From Oxalobacteraceae sp. CFBP 13730 (GTDB taxonomy: Bacteria > Pseudomonadota > Gammaproteobacteria > Burkholderiales > Burkholderiaceae_D): a stretch of 64,000 bases of DNA. The notes under the pieces are model-generated. The model did no database searches, was not told the origin of the DNA, and saw only the letters and a program-made list of their open reading frames with translations. Shown here piece after piece: positions 28,167 to 37,555 of this stretch; position 1 is the first letter of the stretch, and each line of letters begins with the position of its first letter. The stretch lies in assembly GCA_014841835.1 (NCBI GenBank), contig JACYUQ010000002.1, positions 1,116,001 to 1,180,000 of the forward strand. The letters are read 5' to 3'. The position numbers were made by a program, and so were the translations under genes.

Positions 28167-29629
28167 CAGGGACGCGGCTTGACGGTCAGGTATTGCGTAG
28201 TGCCATCGCGCAGCACCAGCAGAGCCACCGGTTTCGCTTTGTCATGCTTGGCGAGCAAGCCGGCGAACTGTTCAATGCTCGTCAGCGGCGTGTTGTTCCA
28301 CTGCAGCAGCACGTCGCCCGGCTGGATGCCCGCGCTGGCAGCGGCGCCCGTTGCATTCTCGACCAGCACCCCGCCCTCCACGCCCAGCTGACGGCGGTCG
28401 GCTTGCGCGATGGCCGACAAGGTCAGGCCGAGTGTATTGGCCGTCGCGCCCGGCGCCGGTTTCTTTGCTGCCGGCTTGCCCGGCGTGGATTTGTCGTCCT
28501 GCAGCTCGACGATCGTGACCGGCACCTCGAGCTGCGCGCCGCGGCGCCAGACGGTGACGCTGGCGCGGCTGCCGACCTTGGCGGCACCGACCAGGCGCGG
28601 CAGGTCGCGCGTGGTCTCGACCGGCTGCTTGTCGAATGCCAGGATGATGTCGCCGACCTTGATGCCGCCCTTCTCGGCCGGCCCGCCGGCCTCGACCATC
28701 GACACTTCGGCGCCGCGCGCCTTGCCCAGCCCCAGCGATTCCGCCACGTCGCGCGTGACTTCGCTGATCTGCACGCCGATACGGCCACGTGTGACCTTGC
28801 CGCTGGCCTTGAGTTGCTCGGACACCCGCGTGACTTCGTCGATCGGCACCGCAAACGAGATGCCGTTGTAGGCGCCGGACAAGGTGGCGATCTGCGAATT
28901 GATGCCGATGACTTCACCCCGCATATTGATCAACGGGCCACCCGAATTGCCCGGGTTGACGGCCACGTCGCTCTGGATCAGCGGCAGGTACTCACCTGTG
29001 TCGCGCGACTTGGCCGAAATGATGCCGGCCGTGACCGTGTTTTCGAGGCCGAACGGCGAGCCAATTGCCAGCACCCATTCGCCGACGCGGATCTTGCTCG
29101 AGTCGCCCGTGCGCAGGTATGGCAGATTGGTGGCGGTCAGCTTGAGCAGGGCCACATCGGAGCGGCGGTCGGCACCCAGCACCTTGGCCTTGAATTCGCG
29201 GCGGTCGGTCAGCGTGACCGTGACTTCGTCGGCGCCTTCGACGACGTGGGCATTGGTCAGCACGTAACCATCGCCCGAAATGATGAAGCCGGAGCCGACG
29301 CCGCGCTGGACTTCGCGCTCTTCTTCGGCTTGCGGTGGGCCGCGCCGGCCGCCACGCGGCGGCATCTGGCCGCCAAAGAAGCGGCGCAGGAATTCCTGCA
29401 TTTCTTCTTCGCCGGGCGCCCCGCCGCGCGTGCTGACGCGCTCTGTGGTGCGGATATTCACGACGGCCGGACCGACCTTGTCGATCACATCGGTGAAGTC
29501 GGGCAAGCCGGTCACGGTGGGTGCGGACACTGGGGCCGCGCCAGCGGCATGCGCTGGCGACAGGGAGAATGCGGAGGTGCCGGACACGAGCAGTGCCGAC
29601 AAGAGCAGGCTGGCAGTTTTACTGGTCAT
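28166..29629 (-). CDS. periplasmic serine protease DegP/HtrA (MucD-like)
   Basis: 487 aa. A signal peptide (about 1-28, ending AHA) is followed by a trypsin-like domain with triad H128 (TNAHVV), D158 (RSDVALL) and S229 (GNSGG), then two PDZ domains. A Gly/Arg-rich insert (PRGGRRGPPQ) replaces part of the LA loop. It degrades misfolded envelope proteins. It lies downstream of rpoE-rseA as in the sigma-E regulon of other proteobacteria. No clear sigma-E promoter was found in the 131 bp before it. Confidence 0.93.
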   Translation of the reverse strand: MTSKTASLLLSALLVSGTSAFSLSPAHAAGAAPVSAPTVTGLPDFTDVIDKVGPAVVNIRTTERVSTRGGAPGEEEMQEFLRRFFGGQMPPRGGRRGPPQAEEEREVQRGVGSGFIISGDGYVLTNAHVVEGADEVTVTLTDRREFKAKVLGADRRSDVALLKLTATNLPYLRTGDSSKIRVGEWVLAIGSPFGLENTVTAGIISAKSRDTGEYLPLIQSDVAVNPGNSGGPLINMRGEVIGINSQIATLSGAYNGISFAVPIDEVTRVSEQLKASGKVTRGRIGVQISEVTRDVAESLGLGKARGAEVSMVEAGGPAEKGGIKVGDIILAFDKQPVETTRDLPRLVGAAKVGSRASVTVWRRGAQLEVPVTIVELQDDKSTPGKPAAKKPAPGATANTLGLTLSAIAQADRRQLGVEGGVLVENATGAAASAGIQPGDVLLQWNNTPLTSIEQFAGLLAKHDKAKPVALLVLRDGTTQYLTVKPRP

Positions 29630-29722
29630 GGATTCGCTGTTGAATGGCTAAGATTGACCAAATGGTAAGCCAAAACCGGCACTTTGTCGCGTCGTCGGGC
29701 GTCGCGTGCAGAGTGTCCCTGG

Positions 29723-29759
29723 CTGCACTGCCTGACGGCAGGCCATGAAGGCAGTGCAG
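29723..29759. repeat. inverted repeat touching the rseA stop codon
   Basis: CTGCACTGCC and GGCAGTGCAG form a perfect 10-bp stem with a 17-nt loop, starting one base past rseA. No U-tract follows, so it may partly terminate, or stabilise the rpoE-rseA mRNA, rather than act as a standard terminator. Confidence 0.5.
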
Positions 29760-29760
29760 T

Positions 29761-30135
29761 TCAGGAAGCGCCGGGGTTGGCCAGGATGGCCGCCTGGCCC
29801 GTTGACCCGGTCACGGCATTCGCACCGCCGCTGCCACTACCATTGCCATCGGCAAGATCGCCACGATCGGACGGCAACCGCCCCTGTTCGTGCGCCAGCG
29901 CTGTGGCCAGCCGTTCCGCGAAGCCGGGCGACAGGTCTGGCGCCGGCGTGGCACGCAAGGTATCCCGGATCAGGTGATACCGGTCCCACGCTTGTTTGCC
30001 ATCCCTCTCTTGAAGTGCGGCCAGTGCCAGCTCGGCATCGGCCTGCGGCAATTCGCCGTCGACCAGCGCCGAGATATGCGCGCGGAGTGTTTCGTTGGTG
30101 TCCATCGGGGTGTCCGTCGACGTCGGTGTGTTCAC
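29761..30135 (-). CDS. rseA: short RseA-like anti-sigma-E factor without membrane anchor
   Basis: 124 aa. The segment LRAHISALVDGELPQADAE matches the sigma-binding N-terminal domain of RseA/MucA, which sequesters sigma-E. In E. coli RseA (216 aa) a transmembrane helix and a periplasmic domain follow; here the protein ends in a Gly/Ser/Asn/Ala-rich tail (GNGSGSGG) with no hydrophobic helix. No rseB gene follows: htrA is next. A start at the ATG of codon 12 is also possible. Regulation by DegS/RseP site-specific proteolysis therefore seems unlikely in the standard form. Confidence 0.8.
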   Translation of the reverse strand: MNTPTSTDTPMDTNETLRAHISALVDGELPQADAELALAALQERDGKQAWDRYHLIRDTLRATPAPDLSPGFAERLATALAHEQGRLPSDRGDLADGNGSGSGGANAVTGSTGQAAILANPGAS

Positions 30136-30177
30136 GGTAAGTTCAATGTTAATGCTGTGTTCGTACGATCCCGCTAC

Positions 30178-30780
30178 CTACCGTCGTTTGTCAACCGGAA
30201 ATTCAAGCAAGGGCCGCAATTTATCGGCGATGACTTCGCGCGCCCGAAAAATACGGCTGCGCACCGTACCGATGGGACAGGCCATGACTTCGGATATTTC
30301 TTCGTAGCTGAGTCCTTCTATTTCACGCAAGACAATGGCCGTGCGTAGTTCCTGGGGCAGTGCTTCCATGGCCGCATTCACCGTGTGGGCGATCTGCTTA
30401 CTGGCAAGCATCGACTCCGGCGTATTAATGTCACGCAGACTGTCTGCCTCATCAAAGCCTTCGGCGCCTTCGGCATCCGTTTCCGTCGAGGTCGGCGCAC
30501 GCCTGCCCTGCGTCACCAGGTAATTCTTGGCCGTGTTGATGCCTATCCGATAAAGCCATGTATAAAATGCGGAATCACCGCGAAAATGGCGCAGTGCCCG
30601 GTACGCCTTGATGAACGTTTCCTGCACCACGTCTTCGGCCTCGGCCGGATCGTGAACAAGACGCGACACCAGACGCATCAGGCGGCGCTGGTACTTGGAG
30701 ACCAGCAGATCGAACGCCTTCTGGTCCCCTGCCTGCACGCGCTCCACCAGCAACTGATCACTCTCGCGTTCTGTCGTCAC
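30178..30780 (-). CDS. rpoE: RNA polymerase sigma-E factor
   Basis: 200 aa ECF sigma factor. Region 2 (YQRRLMRLVSRLVHDPAEAEDVVQETFIKAYRAL, read in parts) and region 4 (GLSYEEISEVMACPIGTVRSRIFRARE) are canonical. It controls the envelope stress response. The only in-frame start near the family N-terminus is GTG 30780. A five-codon leader frame ends on that GTG, and a sigma-E-type promoter lies 30 bp upstream, indicating autoregulation. rseA follows 42 bp downstream. Confidence 0.95.
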   Translation of the reverse strand: MTTERESDQLLVERVQAGDQKAFDLLVSKYQRRLMRLVSRLVHDPAEAEDVVQETFIKAYRALRHFRGDSAFYTWLYRIGINTAKNYLVTQGRRAPTSTETDAEGAEGFDEADSLRDINTPESMLASKQIAHTVNAAMEALPQELRTAIVLREIEGLSYEEISEVMACPIGTVRSRIFRAREVIADKLRPLLEFPVDKRR

Positions 30781-30794
30781 GGACCATGCCCCAT
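30777..30794 (-). CDS. possible five-residue leader peptide overlapping the rpoE start
   Basis: ATG-GGG-CAT-GGT-CCG-TGA lies after GGAGAGGG, and its TGA overlaps the rpoE GTG (CCGTGACG). The ribosome site is better placed for this ATG than for the GTG. It could couple sigma-E translation to a leader peptide. Evidence is positional only. Confidence 0.35.
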   Translation of the reverse strand: MGHGP

Positions 30795-30808
30795 TGGCGA
30801 CCCTCTCC

Positions 30809-30835
30809 TAAGAGTTGATCCCCTGCAATAAGTTC
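30809..30835 (-). promoter_or_regulatory. sigma-E-type autoregulatory promoter of rpoE
   Basis: On the minus strand GAACTT (30835-30830), a 16-bp spacer and TCTTA (30813-30809) match the sigma-E consensus GGAACTT-N16-TCTRA. The -35 element overlaps the last codons of the upstream gene. The transcript leader would be about 22 nt. Confidence 0.75.
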
Positions 30836-31409
30836 AAAGTATTTTTGTCGCTGCGTCGCGCACACCGTGCGCCAATGACCGCACTGCCACGGACAGCGCA
30901 CGAAAGTCGCCTGGCGACACGCTGTCGGGCAATACGGCGAGCGCGATGGTGTCGCCAGCCGCCGTGCGCAGACGCAGCAGCATGCAGACAGGCCAGACCG
31001 TGGCGCCAGGCAGCAACGTCACCGCAACCCCCTCGGATGGCGGACCGGATGAACCTGCTGGTAGCGACGCGCCTGCTGCATCCACTACACCCATCTCTTG
31101 TTGTACCGTCAGGCGTAGCTGCCCAAGTCCAGAAATATCAAGGCGGTGCGCCGTTCCAAATCCGTGCAAAAGCGCCTGGGAATGGGCCTGCGGGCAAGCC
31201 CGAAAAAAGCGGTGTGCACGGCCCAGTGACCAGGCCAGTGCCACGGCGCCCAGCAGTGGCGCGACAGCGGTCAGCCTGCCAAATGCGAAGCGTTCAGGCG
31301 TGCCGAGACCGACGACCAAAGCGGTCGCAACGAGGGCACCGCCAAACCCGGCGCACAGCCAAAGCAGGCAACGCGACGGACGGACGATGACAGACACCGC
31401 ACAGTGCAT
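30834..31409 (-). CDS. small two-helix membrane protein, YgfX-like
   Basis: 191 aa from ATG 31409; an ATG at 31448 is also in frame. Two adjacent membrane helices (about 17-35 and 45-60) are followed by a soluble domain (WPVCMLLRLRTAAGDTIALAVLPDSV) whose W-x-V-x-L/LP-D pattern fits the YgfX/CptA family. The position between fabF and rpoE also fits. Family proteins have been linked to membrane and cytoskeleton effects in E. coli; role here unknown. The 152 bp between it and fabF show no clear signal. Confidence 0.6.
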   Translation of the reverse strand: MHCAVSVIVRPSRCLLWLCAGFGGALVATALVVGLGTPERFAFGRLTAVAPLLGAVALAWSLGRAHRFFRACPQAHSQALLHGFGTAHRLDISGLGQLRLTVQQEMGVVDAAGASLPAGSSGPPSEGVAVTLLPGATVWPVCMLLRLRTAAGDTIALAVLPDSVSPGDFRALSVAVRSLAHGVRDAATKIL

Positions 31410-31561
31410 ACGACGAGGGGATACAAGAGTGGCTGGCCCGGCGGGCAAGCTGCGGACGTTGCCGCCAGCACCGGAACATCACCGCTGTAGAACAACAAGC
31501 GGGCAATGTACCGGGCTGCAGAAGCGCCCATCCCGTTTGACCGGGATGGGGCTGGTCAGGT

Positions 31562-32809
31562 TCAGATTTTCGCGAAAACGAGCGTACCGTTGGTACCGCC
31601 GAAACCGAACGAGTTCTTTACCGCATAATCGATCTTCATCTCACGCGCCGTGTTGGCGCAGAAGTCCAGGTCGCACTCGGGATCCTGGTTGAAGATGTTG
31701 ATCGTTGGCGGCGAGATCTGGTTATGGATCGCCAGCACCGTGAACACCGATTCCAGGCCGCCGGCGCCACCGAGCAGGTGACCGGTCATCGACTTGGTCG
31801 AATTCACGACAATCTTCTTGGCATGGTCACCAAACACGCGCTTGATGCCACGCACTTCTGCCGCATCGCCCAATGGCGTCGAGGTGCCGTGCGCATTCAC
31901 GTACTGCACCTGGTCGGCATTGATGCCGGCGTTGTTGAGGGCATTGACCATGCAACGTGCCGCGCCACTGCCATCCTCGACCGGCGAGGTGATGTGGTTG
32001 GCGTCCGCGCTCATGCCAAAGCCAATGACTTCAGCATAAATGCGGGCGCCGCGCGCGACAGCGTGTTCATACTCTTCGACGACCATGACACCGGCGCCCT
32101 CGCCCAGCACGAAGCCGTCGCGGTCGCGGTCCCAGGGACGCGAGGCCGTGGCCGGATCATCGTTGCGGGTCGACAGCGCGCGTGCCGAGGCGAAACCGCC
32201 CAGGCCCAGTGGCGATACGGTCGACTCGGCGCCGCCCGCGATCATCACGTCGGCGTCGCCGTACTCGATCAGGCGCGCTGCCGCGCCGATACTGTGCAGG
32301 CCAGTGGTACAAGCGGTAACGATGGCCAGGTTCGGACCACGCAGGCCGAACTTGATCGAGAGATCGCCCGAGATCATGTTGATGATCGAGGCTGGCACGA
32401 AGAATGGCGAAATACGGCGTGCGCCGCGGTTCGTGTATTCCTCTTTGGTGGCTTCGATCAGCGGCAAGCCGCCGATGCCAGAACCGATCACCACGCCAAT
32501 GCGGTCTGCATTTTCTTCGGTAACAACCAGACCCGAATCCTGCAGGGCCTGGATCCCGGCTGCCATACCGTAATGGATAAAGCTATCCATATGGCGGCCT
32601 TCTTTGCCCGGCAGGTAATCCTCGACGACGAAGTTCTTTACTTCACCAGCGAAGTGGGTCGTGAATTGCGACGCATCAAACTTGGTGATGGCGGCAATAC
32701 CCGACTTGCCAGCCAGTGCTGCATCCCACGCTTCGGTAACGGTGTTACCGATTGGTGAAATGCAACCCAGGCCAGTGACGACGACACGGCGGTTGCGTGA
32801 ACGACTCAA
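31562..32809 (-). CDS. fabF: beta-ketoacyl-ACP synthase II
   Basis: 415 aa. Catalyses elongating Claisen condensation of malonyl-ACP with acyl-ACP. Catalytic C167 (VTACTTG), H307 ([11 protein letters not shown]), K339 and H344 ([10 protein letters not shown]) form the Cys-His-His centre. Forty-two bp after acpP, last gene of the fatty acid cluster. Confidence 0.96.
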   Translation of the reverse strand: MSRSRNRRVVVTGLGCISPIGNTVTEAWDAALAGKSGIAAITKFDASQFTTHFAGEVKNFVVEDYLPGKEGRHMDSFIHYGMAAGIQALQDSGLVVTEENADRIGVVIGSGIGGLPLIEATKEEYTNRGARRISPFFVPASIINMISGDLSIKFGLRGPNLAIVTACTTGLHSIGAAARLIEYGDADVMIAGGAESTVSPLGLGGFASARALSTRNDDPATASRPWDRDRDGFVLGEGAGVMVVEEYEHAVARGARIYAEVIGFGMSADANHITSPVEDGSGAARCMVNALNNAGINADQVQYVNAHGTSTPLGDAAEVRGIKRVFGDHAKKIVVNSTKSMTGHLLGGAGGLESVFTVLAIHNQISPPTINIFNQDPECDLDFCANTAREMKIDYAVKNSFGFGGTNGTLVFAKI

Positions 32810-32851
32810 GCGATTCTCCCAAAAACTGTAAAGCGACTACTCAGACCCGAC

Positions 32852-33091
32852 TCAGGCTTTGACGTGCGCGGTAGCGTAGTCGATGGCTTGCTTGACGGTG
32901 GTGATCTTCTCAGCCTGTTCGTCAGGGATTTCCATTTCGAACTCATCTTCCAGAGCCATCACCAGCTCGACGGTGTCCAGCGAGTCAGCACCGAGGTCGT
33001 CAACGAACGAGGATTCGATTTTGATGTCTGCTTCAGCAACACCCAGTTGCTCAGCGACGATTTTTTTAACGCGTTGTTCGATATCCGACAT
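32852..33091 (-). CDS. acpP: acyl carrier protein
   Basis: 79 aa acidic protein. The phosphopantetheine attachment site is S37 in GADSLDTVE. Carries growing acyl chains for the fab enzymes encoded on both sides. It has its own extended -10 promoter in the 212-bp gap after fabG, consistent with the high level of ACP needed. Confidence 0.97.
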   Translation of the reverse strand: MSDIEQRVKKIVAEQLGVAEADIKIESSFVDDLGADSLDTVELVMALEDEFEMEIPDEQAEKITTVKQAIDYATAHVKA

Positions 33092-33132
33092 GTTGTAGCT
33101 CCATTAAGGTATGTGTTGCGGAAAGTGCGCGC

Positions 33133-33161
33133 ATTTTATCAGGTTTGCGACCTGAAAAACT
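33133..33161 (-). promoter_or_regulatory. acpP promoter with a palindrome between its elements
   Basis: On the minus strand an extended -10, TGATAAAAT (33141-33133), lies 35-40 bp before the acpP ATG; the -35 region (33161-33156) is weak. The palindrome TCAGGT-N5-ACCTGA (33139-33155) fills the spacer and touches the -10, the position of a repressor operator. No known Fab or Fad regulator site was matched. Confidence 0.55.
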
Positions 33162-33209
33162 ATTTTCGGCGACTGCGCCTAACTCGCCGGAAAGTCCTGC
33201 TAAAAGTCG

Positions 33210-33260
33210 GGATTGCACCGATATCGTCCTGTTCAAACAGGGCCAATCACCGTGCAATCC
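33210..33260. repeat. nested inverted repeats between fabG and acpP
   Basis: Outer arms GGATTGCAC (33210-33218) and GTGCAATCC (33252-33260) enclose an inner pair CCTGTT/AACAGG (33228-33241). On the minus strand the structure is followed by CGACTTTT, so it may terminate or attenuate fabG readthrough ahead of the acpP promoter. Confidence 0.5.
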
Positions 33261-33303
33261 TTCCCCTTATTGCTACTGATTTCTTACTTGATGCCTAATA
33301 TAC

Positions 33304-34041
33304 TTAATTCATGTACATGCCGCCGTTCACGTGCAGCTCGGTGCCCGTGATGTAGGCCGCTTGCGGGCCGGCCAGGAACGCCACCGCATGCGCGATGTCC
33401 TCCGGCTGGCCCAGGCGGCCCAGCGGAATCTGGGTCAGCAGCGCAGCGTGCTGGTCGTCGCCCAGCGACTTGGTCATGTCGGTATCGATAAAGCCCGGCG
33501 CGACGCAGTTGACGGTGATGTTGCGGCTGCCGATCTCGCGCGCCAGCGCGCGGGTCATGCCGGCCACGCCGGCTTTGGCCGCCGCGTAATTCATCTGGCC
33601 CGGGTTGCCCGACGCGCCCACCACCGACGTGATGTTGATGATGCGGCCAGCCTTGGCCTTCATCATCCCGCGCAGCACCAGGCGCGACAGGCGGCCGACG
33701 GCGGTCAGGTTGGTGGCGATCACGCCGTCCCACTCGTCGTCCTTCATGCGCATGGCCAGGTTGTCTTGGGTAATGCCGGCATTGTTCACGAGGATCGACA
33801 GGCTGCCGAATTCCTTCTGCACATCCGCCACGACGGCTGCGCAGCGTTCGCTGTCGAGCACGTTCAGGACGACGCCCTTGCCGCCGAACGGCGCCAGGTA
33901 GTCCGAGATCGCCTGCGCGCCGGCATCGCTGGTGGCAGTGCCGACGACTTTCGCGCCCTGACGGGCCAGTTCGAGAGCGATGGCCTTGCCGATGCCGCGC
34001 GATGCGCCGCTGATCAGGGCGACTTGGTTTTCCAGATTCAT
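33304..34041 (-). CDS. fabG: 3-oxoacyl-ACP reductase
   Basis: 245 aa short-chain dehydrogenase that reduces 3-ketoacyl-ACP with NADPH. The NADP loop GASRGIGKA, NNAGITQDN, the catalytic Ser (NITSVVG) and YAAAK are present. Forty bp after fabD, normal length. Confidence 0.96.
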   Translation of the reverse strand: MNLENQVALISGASRGIGKAIALELARQGAKVVGTATSDAGAQAISDYLAPFGGKGVVLNVLDSERCAAVVADVQKEFGSLSILVNNAGITQDNLAMRMKDDEWDGVIATNLTAVGRLSRLVLRGMMKAKAGRIINITSVVGASGNPGQMNYAAAKAGVAGMTRALAREIGSRNITVNCVAPGFIDTDMTKSLGDDQHAALLTQIPLGRLGQPEDIAHAVAFLAGPQAAYITGTELHVNGGMYMN

Positions 34042-34080
34042 GGTGGTCCTCTTGTTGGGGTTGTTGGTGCTGCGCCGGCG

Positions 34081-35016
34081 TTACGCGTTGAACGTGGCCA
34101 GCACGCGCTCGAGCGCGGCCTGGTCGACCAGCGCGTCGCCGACCAGCGCCGGATCGATCCGCTTGGCCATGCCCACCAGCGTCTTGCTCGGTGCGCATTC
34201 GATGACCTGGGTGACGCCGTCCTGCGCCATCTTCTGCATCGTCTCGACCCAGCGCACCGGACCGGCGGCCTGGCGCACCAGTGCATCCTTGATCTGTTCC
34301 GGATCGTTCAACACCACGACATCGACGTTGTTGATGACGGGGATCTGCGGCACGGCAAAGGTCAGCGTGCGCATGTACTCGCGCAGGCGGTCCGATGCAG
34401 GTTTGAGCAGCGACGAGTGGAACGGCGCCGAGACCGACAGCTTCATCGCGCGCTTGGCGCCCTTCGCCTTGGCGATCTCGCAGGCGCGCTCGACCGCCGC
34501 CGTGTGGCCGGCGATCACGATCTGGGTCGGTTCATTGAAGTTGACCGCTTCGACGACCTCGCCCTGCGCGGCTTCGGCGCAGACGGCGCGCACGTCGTCG
34601 GCTTGCAGGCCGAGAATGACGGCCATGCCGCCCTGCCCGACCGGCACCGCGTCCTGCATCGACTGCGCGCGAAAGCGCACCAGCGGCACAGCGTCGGCAA
34701 ACGGGATCACGCCAGCGGCGACCAGCGCCGAGTATTCGCCCAGGCTGTGGCCGGCGACAACGGACGGGATCGAACCACCGGCCGCGATCCAGGCGCGGTA
34801 CACGGCCACGGCAGCGGTCAGCATGACCGGCTGGGTGTTGGTGGTGAGGTCGAGGTCTTCTTTCGGGCCGTCGGCGATCAGGCGCTGCAGATCAAAGCCA
34901 AGGGCGTCGGAAGCTTCCTGCACGGTCTGATCGACAACCGGGTTGCCGGCAAAACCGTTCAGCATGCCCACTGCCTGGGCGCCTTGTCCGGTAAACAGGA
35001 ATGCGAAGTTGCTCAT
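34081..35016 (-). CDS. fabD: malonyl-CoA-ACP transacylase
   Basis: 311 aa from ATG 35016; an open extension to 35121 has no family support and overlaps fabH. Catalytic S91 (GHSLGEY) and H200 (APFHSSLL) are present. Loads malonyl groups on ACP for FabH and FabF. Confidence 0.96.
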   Translation of the reverse strand: MSNFAFLFTGQGAQAVGMLNGFAGNPVVDQTVQEASDALGFDLQRLIADGPKEDLDLTTNTQPVMLTAAVAVYRAWIAAGGSIPSVVAGHSLGEYSALVAAGVIPFADAVPLVRFRAQSMQDAVPVGQGGMAVILGLQADDVRAVCAEAAQGEVVEAVNFNEPTQIVIAGHTAAVERACEIAKAKGAKRAMKLSVSAPFHSSLLKPASDRLREYMRTLTFAVPQIPVINNVDVVVLNDPEQIKDALVRQAAGPVRWVETMQKMAQDGVTQVIECAPSKTLVGMAKRIDPALVGDALVDQAALERVLATFNA

Positions 35017-35083
35017 CGTGATAGTTCCGTAGTAATTGGTTCTTGGGAGTGCCGCCGGTGAGTGCGACGCGGTGTGCGACTCG

Positions 35084-36070
35084 TTACATACGCGCCAGCA
35101 CGGCGCCCCAGGTAAAGCCACCGCCCACGCCTTCCATCAGCACGTTCTGGCCCGGCTGGATGCGGCCATCGCGCACCGCCTGGTCGAGCGCCAGCGGGAT
35201 CGAAGCGGCCGAGGTATTGCCGTGCTCATTGACGGTGACGACCATTTTTTCCAGCGGCAGGCCAAGCTTCTTGGCAGTGCCGTTCATGATGCGAATATTG
35301 GCCTGGTGCGGCACCAGCCAGTCGATCTGGTCCGGCGTGACGCCGGCGGTATCGAGCACTTCGTGCGCAACTTTCTCGAGCACCGACACGGCCAGCTTGA
35401 ACACGGCCGGGCCGTCCATGTGCAGGAAACCGCTGCCGGCAACCGCGCCGCCCGCCAGGTTGCCCGGGATCGACAGGATGTCGGCATGGCTGCCATCGGC
35501 GTGCAGCTTGGTGGCCAGGATGCCCGGCTCGTTCGACACTTCCAGCAGCACGGCGCCGGCACCATCGCCAAACAGCACGCAGGTGCCGCGGTCATTGAAG
35601 TCGACGATGCGCGAGAAAATTTCGGAGCCGATCACGAGCACGCGCTTGTGATTGCCGGCGCGGATGAACGCGTCGGCCGTCGACAGCGCATAGACGAAAC
35701 CGCTGCAGACCGCCTGCACGTCGAAGGCGGCGCTGCCGTTGGCCATCCCCAGCTTTTGCTGGACGATGCAGGCCGTGCTCGGGAAGCTGCCGTGGAAATC
35801 GGGGGTGGAACTGGCGACGATGACAAGATCGATGTCGCCCGCCTCGCGGCCGGCCATCTCGAGCGCGCGGCGCGCGGCGTGCACGGCCAGATCGGACGAG
35901 AGTTCGTCGGCGGCGGCGAAGTGGCGCGCCTCGATGCCGCTGCGGGTAACAATCCATTCGTGCGACGTTTCGACACCTTGCGCAGCCAGCCGCGTGGCCA
36001 GCGCTTCATTGGTGACACGGTTGGCCGGCAGGTAGCTGCCGGTGCCGGTGATTTTGCTGTACAGGGTCAT
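35084..36070 (-). CDS. fabH: beta-ketoacyl-ACP synthase III
   Basis: 328 aa. Starts fatty acid synthesis by condensing acetyl-CoA with malonyl-ACP. Catalytic C122 ([11 protein letters not shown]), His in VPHQANIRI and Asn in [11 protein letters not shown] form the triad. The gene follows plsX by 19 bp. Confidence 0.96.
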   Translation of the reverse strand: MTLYSKITGTGSYLPANRVTNEALATRLAAQGVETSHEWIVTRSGIEARHFAAADELSSDLAVHAARRALEMAGREAGDIDLVIVASSTPDFHGSFPSTACIVQQKLGMANGSAAFDVQAVCSGFVYALSTADAFIRAGNHKRVLVIGSEIFSRIVDFNDRGTCVLFGDGAGAVLLEVSNEPGILATKLHADGSHADILSIPGNLAGGAVAGSGFLHMDGPAVFKLAVSVLEKVAHEVLDTAGVTPDQIDWLVPHQANIRIMNGTAKKLGLPLEKMVVTVNEHGNTSAASIPLALDQAVRDGRIQPGQNVLMEGVGGGFTWGAVLARM

Positions 36071-36089
36071 TGCTTCACCATCCGCTCGG

Positions 36090-37160
36090 TTATTGCGCCT
36101 GGCGCTCGATCGTGGACACGGGCTCGAGCACCGGCATGGGCGCTTCGGCAGCGCCCGTTGAATTCGGCATCAGCTCGGTAATTAGTGCCGACAACTGTTC
36201 TTGCACATTATTGTGCGCGGCCTCGTAAGCACGCTTGAGCGCCCATTCGAACGAATAGGCGTTGGCGCCGCCATGGCTCTTGAACACCAGGCCCTTCAGG
36301 CCCAGCAGACCGGCGCCATTGTAGCGCTCGGGATTGAGTTTCTTCATGGCCTTGCGTGCGAGCACGGCGCCGACCATCGACATGATGTCGGACTTGAACG
36401 TCGTTTTCATGAAGCGCGACAGGCCTTCGATCGCCTTGAGCATCACATTGCCGACGAAACCATCGCAGACGACGACGTCCACGGTGCCCTTGAAGATGTC
36501 ATTGCCTTCGACGTTGCCGTAGAAATTGAGCTTGCCGCGCGCAGCATCGTCACGCAGCAGCACGCCGGTGGCCTTGACCACTTCATTGCCCTTGATGTCT
36601 TCGGTGCCCACATTGAGCAGGCCAATGGTCGGACGGGGAATGCCTTCGATCGCCGAGCACAGCACCGAGCCCATGATGGCGAACTGGTGCAGGTGATGCG
36701 GTTCGCAATCGACGTTCGCGCCCAGGTCCAGGATGTAGGTCGGGCCGTTCTTCTGGTTCGGCATGATCGAGCAGATCGCCGGACGGTCGACGCCGGGCAT
36801 CGTCTTGAGCACGTAGCGCGAGACGGCCATCAGGGCGCCGGTATTGCCGGCCGAGACGCAGGCATTGGCGCTGCCGTCTTTCACCAGCTCGATCGCCACG
36901 CGCATCGACGAATCCTTCTTGCGGCGCAGGGCCACCTCGATCGGATCGTCCATCGCGACGACTTCGGACGCGTTCTTGATCGTGAGACGCGGCAATTTGT
37001 CGCCGTGGTGTTTCTTGAGTTCTGCGCGCAGCACCTCTTCGACGCCCACGAGCACGAGCTCGGCGTCATTCTGCTTCTTGAGGAACGAGATTGCTGCCGG
37101 AATGGTCACTGACGGGCCGTGATCGCCACCCATGCAGTCAATGGAAATTTTTATGGTCAT
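36090..37160 (-). CDS. plsX: phosphate acyltransferase PlsX
   Basis: 356 aa. Makes acyl-phosphate from acyl-ACP for glycerol-3-phosphate acylation by PlsY. The N-terminal [14 protein letters not shown] and [10 protein letters not shown] motifs are typical. A slightly long C-terminus (about 15 residues, Pro/Glu-rich) follows the usual end. An intrinsic terminator lies between rpmF and this gene. Confidence 0.95.
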   Translation of the reverse strand: MTIKISIDCMGGDHGPSVTIPAAISFLKKQNDAELVLVGVEEVLRAELKKHHGDKLPRLTIKNASEVVAMDDPIEVALRRKKDSSMRVAIELVKDGSANACVSAGNTGALMAVSRYVLKTMPGVDRPAICSIMPNQKNGPTYILDLGANVDCEPHHLHQFAIMGSVLCSAIEGIPRPTIGLLNVGTEDIKGNEVVKATGVLLRDDAARGKLNFYGNVEGNDIFKGTVDVVVCDGFVGNVMLKAIEGLSRFMKTTFKSDIMSMVGAVLARKAMKKLNPERYNGAGLLGLKGLVFKSHGGANAYSFEWALKRAYEAAHNNVQEQLSALITELMPNSTGAAEAPMPVLEPVSTIERQAQ

Positions 37161-37299
37161 GTATTGGGAATGCCGCGGCTCACACAGGACTGGCGGCCAG
37201 ATGGGATCGATTCGTCGCCAGGAGGCGCACAGGATCCGCGCTGCTCAACATGACGGGGCGAAATGCATGCCCGTGATGCCAACAATGCCTGAGCAGATG

Positions 37300-37348
37300 C
37301 CAAAGAAAAAGCGGCGCCACGCAGATAACATACGTTGCGCCGCTTTCA
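37300..37348 (-). terminator. intrinsic terminator between rpmF and plsX
   Basis: On the minus strand AAAGCGGCGC/GCGCCGCTTT (arms 37339-37348 and 37310-37319) is a 10-bp perfect stem followed by TTCTTTGGC, giving a U-rich tail of TTTTTCTTT including the stem end. It should stop most rpmF transcripts before plsX. The rest of 37161-37372 shows nothing clear. Confidence 0.7.
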
Positions 37349-37372
37349 TGGTTCTAAAAGCCAGGACGTCGA

Positions 37373-37555
37373 TTACTCGTCGTTTTTGGTCTTCAGAACT
37401 TTGCGACCACGGTAGAAACCGTTAGGGCTGATGTGGTGACGCAGGTGCGTTTCGCCGGTGGTCGGCTCGACTGCCAGGTTTGGTGCAACCAGGAAGTCGT
37501 GCGAACGGTGCATACCGCGCTTCGATGGGGATTTTTTATTCTGCTGAACAGCCAT
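37373..37555 (-). CDS. rpmF: 50S ribosomal protein L32
   Basis: 60 aa basic protein, start [20 protein letters not shown], the standard proteobacterial L32 N-terminus. The zinc cysteines of some L32 forms are absent, as in the zinc-free type. GGAG precedes the ATG. The 252 bp between yceD and rpmF hold no identifiable gene or clear promoter. Confidence 0.97.
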   Translation of the reverse strand: MAVQQNKKSPSKRGMHRSHDFLVAPNLAVEPTTGETHLRHHISPNGFYRGRKVLKTKNDE

